Part shown: one piece after another, positions 27,491 to 36,014 of the stretch
Position numbering within the stretch: the stretch's first letter is position 1
How the letters are laid out: each line of letters opens with the position of its first letter
Source of the DNA: Croceibacterium selenioxidans
Lineage (GTDB): Bacteria; Pseudomonadota; Alphaproteobacteria; Sphingomonadales; Sphingomonadaceae
Assembly (NCBI RefSeq): GCF_018599195.1
Contig: NZ_JAHFVK010000001.1
Location: 1,302,001 to 1,366,000 of the forward strand
Reading direction: 5' to 3'
DNA: 64,000 nucleotides
Program-made: the position numbers and the translations under genes
The notes under the pieces: generated by a model
What the model was told of the DNA's origin: nothing
The model's input: the letters and a program-made list of their open reading frames with translations, nothing else
Database searches by the model: none

Positions 27491-30400
27491 TCAATTCACA
27501 AAGCTTTCCTGCTCCGGGGTCAAGCCGGCGTTGAGACCCGGCCGATGCGCGGCGAGCAGATCGGCTGGTATCGGGATCAGTTGCGGGGTCTGGGTATAGA
27601 GTATCGCCGCCTCGATCCTGCGCCCCGGATAAATCGCGGCGAGCGCAGCAGCATAGGCCGCCATCTGGCGCAGAGTTGAAAGCGGCACTTCTTCGATTGA
27701 GCGCGGCGGCCGGCGAGCCGTCTTGAAATCGGCGACGAGTACCCGGTCCGGTTGGACCAGCAATCTGTCGACCGTACCGGAAATGACCTGTCCCTCGACT
27801 ACGGCGGCCAACGGCACCTCGGCTAGCGTGTCCGGCGAGAACAGTTCCGCCCACTTCGGCTCCGCGAGGACGGTCAGCGCCCGCGAAACCATGCCGGTGC
27901 GCTCATCCTCGGACAGCGTCGCAGCGTTGCGCGCCAGCCAGGAGACGGCCAATAACTCCCGCTCGTCTGGTGCGATATCGGGCAGGCGTTCGAGCAGTCG
28001 GTGGATCAACACCCCGCGCTGGGCCGCAGTGGCGAGAGCTTCGGCCGGCAACGGCGGATCGGCGCCCTGGTCTTCTCCAACCGAAGAAGGAGCAAGAGGC
28101 CTCGGCGGTCGTGGCTCCGGCCCGACGGTTCGCAGCGCCCATGCAGGAGGCGCAAGCGGAATGGCGAGTTCCTCCTGCACCGGCTTGAGAGCCGCTGGTG
28201 CCCGCTCTCCGAGTTCTCGAAGCTCGCCCCAGATCGGATCGGCCACGCGATCGCTCTGCACCAGCAAGTCGAGCCGGGCGTACCAGCTATCCGCTGCCGG
28301 CTCCTTCTCTCGCTTCCCCAGCGCACCACCGATGAACAGCGCCTCCTCTGCGCGTGTCATGGCGACATAGAGCAGACGCCAGTGCTCCTCGCGCTCGGCC
28401 TTCTTCGTAACTTCCGCCGCTTCGGCGACGCGGCCGACGCGCAAGTCCTTGCCCAGGTCGAGGATAGGGATCGTTCGTTCACCCGGCGGCTCCTTGAGCG
28501 ACAGGCCGCGCTGCTGCGAACGGTCGGGATCGCCTGTCGCGTCGGCCAGGATCACTATCGGCGCCTGCAGTCCCTTGGAGCCGTGGACCGTCATGACGCG
28601 CACAAGGTTCTCGGCTCCGCCGGCCTCGCGCTTCAACTCGCCCTCGCCCGCGTCGAACCACTGGATGAAGCCCTGGAGGCTCGGTGTGTTAGAAGATGAA
28701 TAGGCCAGCGCAGCGTTGAGCAGTTCGTTGATCGGATCGTTCGCTTCGCGGCTCAAGCGGGCGACGAGCTTGCGCCGCCCTTGCCACGGACCAACCAGGA
28801 GCCACTGCAGCAGAGCTTGTGGCGGCTCGAAGTCGGCGCGGGCCAGCAGAGGATCGAGCAAATCGCGCAGAGCGGCAACTTCGGCGTGACGCGACCGCCT
28901 GAGATGATCCCACAGAGGCACCTTCGGAGAGCGGTAACCGTGTTCGAGAAGTTGCTCCTGGCTCCATCCGACGAGCGGGGACACCAATAGCGCTGCAAGG
29001 CTGAGATCGTCGCGCGGCTGGGCTGCAAAGCGTAGCGCGGCCATCAGGTCCTTGACCGCCAACGGCGCGCCCAGTCGCAAACGGTCAACCCCGGCCACCG
29101 GCACGCCCGCCGCGTGAAGCCGGGCTACGATCAATCCGGCGAGTTCGCGGCGCTTCCTCACCAACACCATGAAATCGCCCGGAGCGGCGGTCCGTCCACC
29201 CTCCTTTGCAAGGGTAAAGCGGCCAATCATAGACTTGATCTGGTCCGCGATCTTATCCGCCATCCGCCTTTCGGGGGCCGAGAGCCAGGTCTCCGGCCCC
29301 TCACCATCGTCTTCATCGTCGGGACGCGAGTTGACCGGGTTCCAAAGGGTGACGAGGCCCGGCCGCGCATGACCAACATGGCGCTCCGGCAAGTCCTTCA
29401 AGCCGAAGTTTTCCGGACCGATCGCCTCAATGGCCATATCGACGAAATCGAGCACGGGCTGAGAAGTCCGGAAAGATCGGCCGAGGCCAAGCTCGACCAA
29501 CTCGCGCGCCTCGATCGGCTGGCGCAGCTCGGCAGTGTTGCGCGCCAGTTCTGCCATCTCCCGGGCATAGGCGTTCTTGGCGGCTTCGAAATTCTCGGGG
29601 CTAGTGCCCTGGAAACCGAAAATCGCCTGCTTGTAGTCGCCGACGACGAAGATCGTGCGCAGCTTGTTGTCGCGTTGCCCCTCCCCGGTAAAGAACTCAC
29701 CGGTCAGCGCGCGGATGATCTCCCACTGCGCCTCGTTGGTATCCTGCGCTTCGTCGACGAGGATGTGATCGAACTGCCGGTCTAGCTTGTAGGCGATCCA
29801 GCGCCCCTGGCTCTCGGACTTCAGCAGCCCCGCCGCGCGGCGGATCAGGTCGTCGAAATCGACCAGCCCTTCCCGCTGCTTCGCCTCTTCCCACGCCAGA
29901 GCGAACCGGCGACCGACTGTAAGCGCAGGTGTGAGCAGGTCGGCAAGGGATAGCAGGGCTTTTTGCCGCTGCACCCGCTCGAGGCACTGCATCACCTGGG
30001 CGATGGCGTCACCATAGCCCGGGTCTCGCTTGAGGATGTTGTTGAGCTGCTTGGGCTGACCGTCGGTCTTGTTGAGAACCGTACCGTAGAACGTTTCGAT
30101 CGTTTCGGCTCGCCCGGCCGGATCCAGCGCGAGCCAGGCACGCACGACCCCGGCCCCGTCACGACCTGTCTGACTGTCCCAGGCCTCGAGCGTGGTAAGG
30201 CAGCGCCGTAACGAGATCGTGTCGAACATCGCGTCCTCGCACAAGGCCGCAACGTTCACGGGCCCCGTGCCGGATTCAAGACCAAGAAGCGCTTCGACGC
30301 GATGGCGGAGCGGCTCTTGCCAGGAACCCGGACCGAACCACGCCTCACGAGCTTCGGCGCACCGCATCAGCCAGCTCCGCGCCTTGTCGGGGCCAAACCT

Positions 30401-30955
30401 GAGCGAGAGTCCTTCGAGCGCGGCGATCAAGTCGGTCTCGCGCCGACTTTCCCACTCGATCAGCAAATCCGCCAGGACCTGGTGCGCCAGCAACTCCCGA
30501 TCACGGTCTTCCATCGCCCGAGTGCCAGGAATGAGACCCGCTTCCTCGGGAAAGGCGCCGAGCAACCATTGGGCAAACGCGTGGATGGTATCGATACGCA
30601 GTCCCCCGCCGGGACAATCGAGCACGCTGGCGAACAAGGTCCGCGCGCGCTCGATGACTTCGGAAGTCGGGTCGGCCCCGATGTGTTCGAGCTCTGCGAA
30701 CAGTCTGGTCCGCTCAAGCCGCACCCAGCGCGCGAGAACCGAACTCACGCGCTCCGCCATCTCTGCCGCACCGGCCTTGGTGAAGGTCAGGCAAAGGATG
30801 TTCTCTGGGCGCACACCCGGTGTCAGCAGGAGCCTCAACACGCGGGCCGAGAGCACTTGCGTCTTGCCCGTTCCGGCAGAGGCCGACAGCCAGACGCTGT
30901 CCGAAGGGTCGACCGCTCGGGCCTGGTCGCCCTTGAGGGGATGGACCTGGCTCAT
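27491..30955 (-). CDS. addA: Double-strand-break repair helicase-nuclease AddA
   Basis: 1154 residues from the ATG at 30955, which overlaps the addB stop as ATGA. A UvrD-type helicase: Walker A SASAGTGKT at residues 24-32, Walker B VDEAQDTN, and motif VI-like LLYVAMTRAEE. The C-terminal PD-(D/E)xK nuclease shows VLVADFKTARRP. With AddB it resects broken ends and loads RecA, the alphaproteobacterial equivalent of RecBCD. Confidence 0.95.
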   Translation of the reverse strand: MSQVHPLKGDQARAVDPSDSVWLSASAGTGKTQVLSARVLRLLLTPGVRPENILCLTFTKAGAAEMAERVSSVLARWVRLERTRLFAELEHIGADPTSEVIERARTLFASVLDCPGGGLRIDTIHAFAQWLLGAFPEEAGLIPGTRAMEDRDRELLAHQVLADLLIEWESRRETDLIAALEGLSLRFGPDKARSWLMRCAEAREAWFGPGSWQEPLRHRVEALLGLESGTGPVNVAALCEDAMFDTISLRRCLTTLEAWDSQTGRDGAGVVRAWLALDPAGRAETIETFYGTVLNKTDGQPKQLNNILKRDPGYGDAIAQVMQCLERVQRQKALLSLADLLTPALTVGRRFALAWEEAKQREGLVDFDDLIRRAAGLLKSESQGRWIAYKLDRQFDHILVDEAQDTNEAQWEIIRALTGEFFTGEGQRDNKLRTIFVVGDYKQAIFGFQGTSPENFEAAKNAYAREMAELARNTAELRQPIEARELVELGLGRSFRTSQPVLDFVDMAIEAIGPENFGLKDLPERHVGHARPGLVTLWNPVNSRPDDEDDGEGPETWLSAPERRMADKIADQIKSMIGRFTLAKEGGRTAAPGDFMVLVRKRRELAGLIVARLHAAGVPVAGVDRLRLGAPLAVKDLMAALRFAAQPRDDLSLAALLVSPLVGWSQEQLLEHGYRSPKVPLWDHLRRSRHAEVAALRDLLDPLLARADFEPPQALLQWLLVGPWQGRRKLVARLSREANDPINELLNAALAYSSSNTPSLQGFIQWFDAGEGELKREAGGAENLVRVMTVHGSKGLQAPIVILADATGDPDRSQQRGLSLKEPPGERTIPILDLGKDLRVGRVAEAAEVTKKAEREEHWRLLYVAMTRAEEALFIGGALGKREKEPAADSWYARLDLLVQSDRVADPIWGELRELGERAPAALKPVQEELAIPLAPPAWALRTVGPEPRPPRPLAPSSVGEDQGADPPLPAEALATAAQRGVLIHRLLERLPDIAPDERELLAVSWLARNAATLSEDERTGMVSRALTVLAEPKWAELFSPDTLAEVPLAAVVEGQVISGTVDRLLVQPDRVLVADFKTARRPPRSIEEVPLSTLRQMAAYAAALAAIYPGRRIEAAILYTQTPQLIPIPADLLAAHRPGLNAGLTPEQESFVN

Positions 30956-33891
30956 TCGCGCCCCATCCATTCGTCGAGACGCATGAGCTGGTCGTAAGTG
31001 TCGTATCCGGGTGCGTCGGGATTGAGCCGGGCGGTGAAAGGTTCGTCACCCAAAATCCAGCGATCGAGTGCCTCGTTCAAATAACGCGAAGCCTCGGGGA
31101 GGAATGCTTCAGGCGGGATGCCGACCCGCTTGTTGCCCTCAAGGATCGGCGTGGTGACGTATCCGAACCCCGTCTCGCTGTCCTTGCTGGATCCGAGCGA
31201 CCAGTACTCGAACCTCACCGGCTCGCCCCGCACTTTCTCAAAGGCGCCCCGTTCGGCCATCAGCCCGAGAGTGCCCAGCTGCAAGGCGTAGCCCGCCTCA
31301 ACTTCGCGGCCACTCGGCGGTGCGCCGGTCTTGTAGTCGACGATGGCGAGCGTGCCGTCTTCGAAACGGTCGATTCGGTCGGCCTTACCGAAGATCTCGA
31401 CCCCACGGACCTCCATCTTGCCCCAGTCTTCAATGACCGTCGGGACTCGGGCGGGGTTGGCGGCGATCTGTCCCTCGATCCATTCTAGGGCCTTGAGCAG
31501 TCGAGGCCGCCATAGCGCGCGCATCAGCGGGTGCGCGTTCATTTGGCGAAGTTCATCGGCGGCGAGCGTTTCCAGCGTGCCCTCGCCCTTGTGCCACCGC
31601 TCGAGGATCTTGTGCGCGACTTCTCCGCGCCAAGCCGGAGACGGCTCGGCGTCGAGCGGCTCCAGTTCCTTCAGACGCAAGATCGAGTTGGCATAGTATT
31701 GGAACGGGTCCGAGCGCAGACGATCGAGCGCGGTGACGCTGAGGCGGACCTGGCGCTGCTCTGGTGAAGGCTTGGGTTGCGGCCGGGCGTGAGGAGCAGC
31801 GGGCTTGCCATCGTCCAATGAGCGAGCGAGTTCGGGAATTGCCGTTTCGAGATGGTTCTTCAGAAGATCCTCGCCGAGCATCGCCTGCACGCGCAGCCAG
31901 AACCGGCTCGCGATCGCCGGACCAGCGGCATCGCGGCGGCACCGGCTGAGCACGACTTCGGGCGCGCCCAGGAGGCCGGCCAGATCATGGGCGGCGAGAC
32001 CAATGCGGAAGTCCGCGCCCGGCACGCCGAGAGCGCGCAGGACCGCCGGAGCGAGCAAGGGGTCGGGGGCCGGAGTGGCCGGCCACACGCCCTCGTTGAG
32101 CCCGGCGCAGATCACCAGTTCGGCCCGCGTCATGCGCGATTCCAGCAAACCGTAAACCGCCACGCGTGAATGGCCACCATAGGGAGGCCGCACCGCGACC
32201 CGGTCCATCGCGTCGCGCAAGACCGCCGGTAAGTCGGCGGAGTCCAGCAGGGTGCCGACATCGCGCGCTTGCAATCGCAGGTCTTCCACCAGGGCTGCCA
32301 GGGCGCGACCGTCCTCGCGCGCCCACAATCCTTCTCCACATAACTCTTCGCCCGCGAGGACCAAGCGGTCGAGTTGGTCGGCAAGCAGCGCCTCTCCCGG
32401 CTCGATCAGCGGCGCGAGTATCGCTTCCACCTCGTCCCACCACGGCCTGACCTGTGCTGCCTGCGCTGGCTCTCGTATTGATGCAATACCCGGAGCCGGC
32501 CGGGGGCCGCGTAGCTCCAGCTCCAACGCACGGGCAGCTTCGAGCCAGTCTGCGCGCCTTTCCCCAGCGCGAACGAGCGGATGCTCGAGCAGCGCGACCA
32601 ACGAAACCGGGGCCGCCTGTTCTGCGCCCACCTCAGCCAATAGCAGCAGCAACCGCCCGGCCGCGGTCTGCGACAGGGCTCGCCCGGCGGAATCGTCGGC
32701 CTCGATATTCCAGCGCCGCAAGTGCTGCGCCACCCGGCCCGCTAGCCCACGATCCGGGGTGACCACCGCGACCCGCTTCTCGGGTTCCTCCAGCGCTTCC
32801 CGCACGAGAAGAGCGATGGCCTGGGCTTCCTCCTCCGGATGATCGGTCAGCATTAGGCGCACGTCCGAAAGCCTGCGTCTTTCGGGAGGCAGCCCGGCCC
32901 ATTCCTTGCTTGCCTCTGGCGGGAGGAACAAGCTGGAGATCGCATGACTGCGTTCGGGCGGCCCTTTGCCAAGGCCAGCGCGGTGCCAAGGCTGCACTTC
33001 ATCGCGAGAGATGCGCATGCGGTTGAGAAGCAGCTTGAGGTGATATTGCGGGTGGGTAACCGCATCGCCACGCATCATCGGCTGCTCGGCATCAGGAGCG
33101 CCCGCTGCGCCAAGCTCGTCCCACACGTCCGCGCTCATCGACAGGTCGAGATCTGGCAGCACGACGGCACCGTTCGGCAGCCGCGCCACGGTTCGCAGGA
33201 GCGCGGCGACGCCCTTGGCCGCGCTAGTCACCCCCGCCGCGACGATCGGCGTGGCCGGCGGATCGGCGCGCCAGCGCTTGGCGGCAAAGCGGAACAGCCG
33301 ATTGCGCCGGTCGGCCGGATCGACCTCGCCGCGCGCCATCAACTCCTGATACCAGCGATCCTGCACGATCATGAACAGCGCCAGGCTGCGCTTCCAGTTG
33401 TCGGCCATGTCGCCCAGCAGGCCCATGACGCGCTCCTGGTAGAGTTCCTCCGGACCGATTTCCTCTACGAGCAAGCGGTCCATGGCCCGCCCCATCTCGA
33501 AAGCAAGCCGCAACAAGGCGCTGCCCTTGGGGGCATCGGCTCCGCGCACCTCGCGGATCATCTCGGCCAGGCGCAGCCAACGACGGGTTAGATCGGCAGC
33601 CGGGGGAATCCCATCGCCAGCTCCCAGCGGGTCGAGCAAAGGTCCCAGCGTCTCGTCGAGGTCGAGGTCGCCGACCGCGACCATTCGCGGCATCAGCAGG
33701 CCGGAGCCGGAATGGCGGATGAAGGCTTCGCTCATTGTCCGCACCGCGCGGCCGCTCGGCAGCAGGAGCGTCAGCCGGGCCAGACCCAACTCGGAATCGG
33801 CATAGCGCGGCACCAGGCCCGCGACGAGCGCATCGGCGAACCCGCGATGCGCGGCTATCGAATAGACGTTGGGTCCTGGACGGTCAGGCAC
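30952..33891 (-). CDS. addB: Double-strand-break repair protein AddB
   Basis: A 979-residue partner of AddA, with GTG start overlapping the murU stop by 8 bases. It has an inactive-helicase-like body without a Walker A motif, as in the alphaproteobacterial AddB type, and a C-terminal nuclease domain with LAIVDYKTGAPP. The length fits the family. Confidence 0.93.
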   Translation of the reverse strand: MPDRPGPNVYSIAAHRGFADALVAGLVPRYADSELGLARLTLLLPSGRAVRTMSEAFIRHSGSGLLMPRMVAVGDLDLDETLGPLLDPLGAGDGIPPAADLTRRWLRLAEMIREVRGADAPKGSALLRLAFEMGRAMDRLLVEEIGPEELYQERVMGLLGDMADNWKRSLALFMIVQDRWYQELMARGEVDPADRRNRLFRFAAKRWRADPPATPIVAAGVTSAAKGVAALLRTVARLPNGAVVLPDLDLSMSADVWDELGAAGAPDAEQPMMRGDAVTHPQYHLKLLLNRMRISRDEVQPWHRAGLGKGPPERSHAISSLFLPPEASKEWAGLPPERRRLSDVRLMLTDHPEEEAQAIALLVREALEEPEKRVAVVTPDRGLAGRVAQHLRRWNIEADDSAGRALSQTAAGRLLLLLAEVGAEQAAPVSLVALLEHPLVRAGERRADWLEAARALELELRGPRPAPGIASIREPAQAAQVRPWWDEVEAILAPLIEPGEALLADQLDRLVLAGEELCGEGLWAREDGRALAALVEDLRLQARDVGTLLDSADLPAVLRDAMDRVAVRPPYGGHSRVAVYGLLESRMTRAELVICAGLNEGVWPATPAPDPLLAPAVLRALGVPGADFRIGLAAHDLAGLLGAPEVVLSRCRRDAAGPAIASRFWLRVQAMLGEDLLKNHLETAIPELARSLDDGKPAAPHARPQPKPSPEQRQVRLSVTALDRLRSDPFQYYANSILRLKELEPLDAEPSPAWRGEVAHKILERWHKGEGTLETLAADELRQMNAHPLMRALWRPRLLKALEWIEGQIAANPARVPTVIEDWGKMEVRGVEIFGKADRIDRFEDGTLAIVDYKTGAPPSGREVEAGYALQLGTLGLMAERGAFEKVRGEPVRFEYWSLGSSKDSETGFGYVTTPILEGNKRVGIPPEAFLPEASRYLNEALDRWILGDEPFTARLNPDAPGYDTYDQLMRLDEWMGRE

Positions 33892-34600
33892 CGGCCAAGG
33901 CCGCCTCCGTCGGTGCGATCGCCTCGGGGTCGCCTACCTCGAACCACTCGCCGGTGAAGGCCATGCCGAACAAACGGCCCTCTTCAATCGCGCGGCTCCA
34001 CAGCACGTTGGTCGAGAACGGGCCTTCCGGCGCGTCGCGCAGCAATCGCTTCGAAACCAGTTGCACGCCGGTGTAGATGAACGGAGCGATCCGGCCTGAG
34101 CGCCGGCGGCTCAGCCTGCCCGTACCGTCCATATGAAAGTCGCCCTTGCCGCTATAGTTTGAGGCCCGCGTATGCGAGACCAAGAGCAACAGAGCGTCCA
34201 TCCGCGCCCCATCCCATACGCGCGAAAGCTCGGCAAACGCGTTGGCTGGTCCATCCAGCCAGACATTATCGCTGTTCACGCAGAAGAACGGGTCCGACAA
34301 CTGCCCTTGGGCCTTAACCAAACCGCCACCGGTTTCGAGCAACAGGGCGCGCTCGTCGGAGAACGTCACCCGCGGCGAGCGACGTCCCGCGAGATGAGCT
34401 TCGATGGCCTCGGGAAAATAATGGACATTGACGACCGCCCGCTCGACCCCGGCTTCGGCCAGGCGATCGAGCGCGTGATCTATCAGGGGCTTGCCAGCCA
34501 CTTCCACCAGTGGCTTGGGCCGATCGTTGGTCAACGGACGCATGCGGGTTCCAAGCCCGGCAGCAAGCACGATTGCGCTATCGGCGGCCAGCCCGGTCAC
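33884..34600 (-). CDS. murU: N-acetylmuramate 1-phosphate uridylyltransferase (MurU-type)
   Basis: A 238-residue nucleotidyltransferase with the signature VLAAGLGTRMRPLT near residue 11, followed by PKPLVEV and the metal site in FFCVNSDNVW. GTG start overlapping the amgK stop as GTGA. Its pairing with an AmgK-type kinase matches the peptidoglycan-recycling route known in Pseudomonas that remakes UDP-MurNAc and bypasses fosfomycin-sensitive de novo synthesis. Assignment rests on sequence plus this neighbour. Confidence 0.85.
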   Translation of the reverse strand: MTGLAADSAIVLAAGLGTRMRPLTNDRPKPLVEVAGKPLIDHALDRLAEAGVERAVVNVHYFPEAIEAHLAGRRSPRVTFSDERALLLETGGGLVKAQGQLSDPFFCVNSDNVWLDGPANAFAELSRVWDGARMDALLLLVSHTRASNYSGKGDFHMDGTGRLSRRRSGRIAPFIYTGVQLVSKRLLRDAPEGPFSTNVLWSRAIEEGRLFGMAFTGEWFEVGDPEAIAPTEAALAGA

Positions 34601-35574
34601 AGGATTTCACCACCGCCTGTATCACGTAACCCCTGCGGCACATTGGCGGCAAACCAGTCCGCCACGGGTGCCAGTGCGGGATGCTTCAAGTCCCGTTCCA
34701 TCGCTTCCCACACGCGGGGGATCATCGCGAGATAGCGCGGCTTCCCATCGCGTAGCCACAGGCGGGCGAAAATGCCGACAATCTTGGCGTTCCGCTGCGC
34801 ACCAAGGCGGGCGTAGTCTGCCTCGAAGTCCGGTCCCGCATCCACCTTGGCCAGATAGCGGTCCAGCATCCTGCGTTCGAGCGCAGGCGAAACGTCGCGC
34901 CGCGCGTCCTGAAGCAGTGAGACGAGGTCGTAGGCAGGGTGGCCCACCAACGCGTCCTGGAAATCGATCAGCCCTTGCCCGCCATCGGGAAGCAGCATGA
35001 TGTTTTCGGCATGATAATCTCGCAGTACCGTCACGCCCGGCCGCTGACGCGGGAGCATCGGTTCGAGCACCTCGTTCCACGCTTCGCGCCAGCCCCCGTC
35101 GTCGACCGACAGTTTCATGGCGGGGCAGTACCACTCGGTAAACAACCCGACTTCGCGCTGATAAACAGCCATGTCATAGGGCTCGAAAGGCCCCGGCGGG
35201 CAGCCGTGCAACTCGACCAGCGCATCGACGGCGCGCGAGTAGATCGCCTCTTCCGCCTCTTGATTGACGTCGAGCCAGTCGCGCATCCGGTCGGCACCGA
35301 AGTCCTCGATCAGGACCAGCCCCCGCTCGGGCTGTTCAGCGTAAATTACCGGCGCTCGCAGACCATTTGCGGTCAGCCACTTGCCCACGTGGAGGAATGG
35401 ACCAGGATCTTCGTGCGGAGGGGGCGCATCCATCAGCATCGCACTTCCGGCATCCCTTCGGATGCGGAAGTAGCGGCGAAAACTGGCGTCGCCGGGCAAA
35501 GGCTCGACGATCGAGCCGCTCCACCCTGCATCCTCTAGAAACGCCTCGAGACCATCCGGCAGTTCTGAATTCAT
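34597..35574 (-). CDS. amgK: N-acetylmuramate/GlcNAc kinase, AmgK-type phosphotransferase
   Basis: 325 residues from the ATG at 35574, which overlaps the tsaE stop as ATGA. An aminoglycoside-phosphotransferase-fold kinase: catalytic loop LRDYHAENIMLLPD, then metal-binding LIDFQDALVGHPAYDL. AmgK adds phosphate to the anomeric carbon of MurNAc, feeding MurU encoded just downstream. The gene order supports this function over antibiotic resistance. Confidence 0.86.
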   Translation of the reverse strand: MNSELPDGLEAFLEDAGWSGSIVEPLPGDASFRRYFRIRRDAGSAMLMDAPPPHEDPGPFLHVGKWLTANGLRAPVIYAEQPERGLVLIEDFGADRMRDWLDVNQEAEEAIYSRAVDALVELHGCPPGPFEPYDMAVYQREVGLFTEWYCPAMKLSVDDGGWREAWNEVLEPMLPRQRPGVTVLRDYHAENIMLLPDGGQGLIDFQDALVGHPAYDLVSLLQDARRDVSPALERRMLDRYLAKVDAGPDFEADYARLGAQRNAKIVGIFARLWLRDGKPRYLAMIPRVWEAMERDLKHPALAPVADWFAANVPQGLRDTGGGEIL

Positions 35575-36014
35575 GGAAGGCGCCCTAGCCAATCAGCCCC
35601 GGGTTCGACAATCGCCCTGCGGCCACTACCCGCAATTTCCAGCGTGATGGAGAGGCAGCCCGGCTCGCGGGCAAATCCGCCCGCCTGTTCGGGCCACTCC
35701 GCAATCAACACCGCCCCCTCGCGATAGTCATCAAGACCCAGCTCCTCCGCTTCCTGCGGCCGTTTCAGCCGGTAGAAGTCGGCATGGACCAGCGGCAAAC
35801 GCACGGCTGGTGGATCATAGGTCTCCAGAATGGTGAAAGTCGGCGACGGGACCTCTCCCTTGTGACCGAGCCCGGCGATGATCGCTCTGGCGAGGGTAGT
35901 CTTGCCAGCGCCCAAACCGCCTGTGAGCGCAATGACGTCCCCCGGTCGCAAGGTCGCCGCGATCCGCTGGCCCCATTGCTCCATCGAAACGAGGTCCGGT
36001 AAGTCAACGGTCAC
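35571..36014 (-). CDS. tsaE: tRNA threonylcarbamoyladenosine biosynthesis ATPase TsaE
   Basis: A 147-residue ATPase (YjeE family) with Walker A GGLGAGKTTLAR at about residues 32-43 and the conserved PSPTFTILETY and HADFYRL segments. It works with TsaB and TsaD to install t6A37 on tRNAs reading ANN codons. GTG start overlaps the divL stop as GTGA. Confidence 0.95.
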   Translation of the reverse strand: MTVDLPDLVSMEQWGQRIAATLRPGDVIALTGGLGAGKTTLARAIIAGLGHKGEVPSPTFTILETYDPPAVRLPLVHADFYRLKRPQEAEELGLDDYREGAVLIAEWPEQAGGFAREPGCLSITLEIAGSGRRAIVEPGADWLGRLP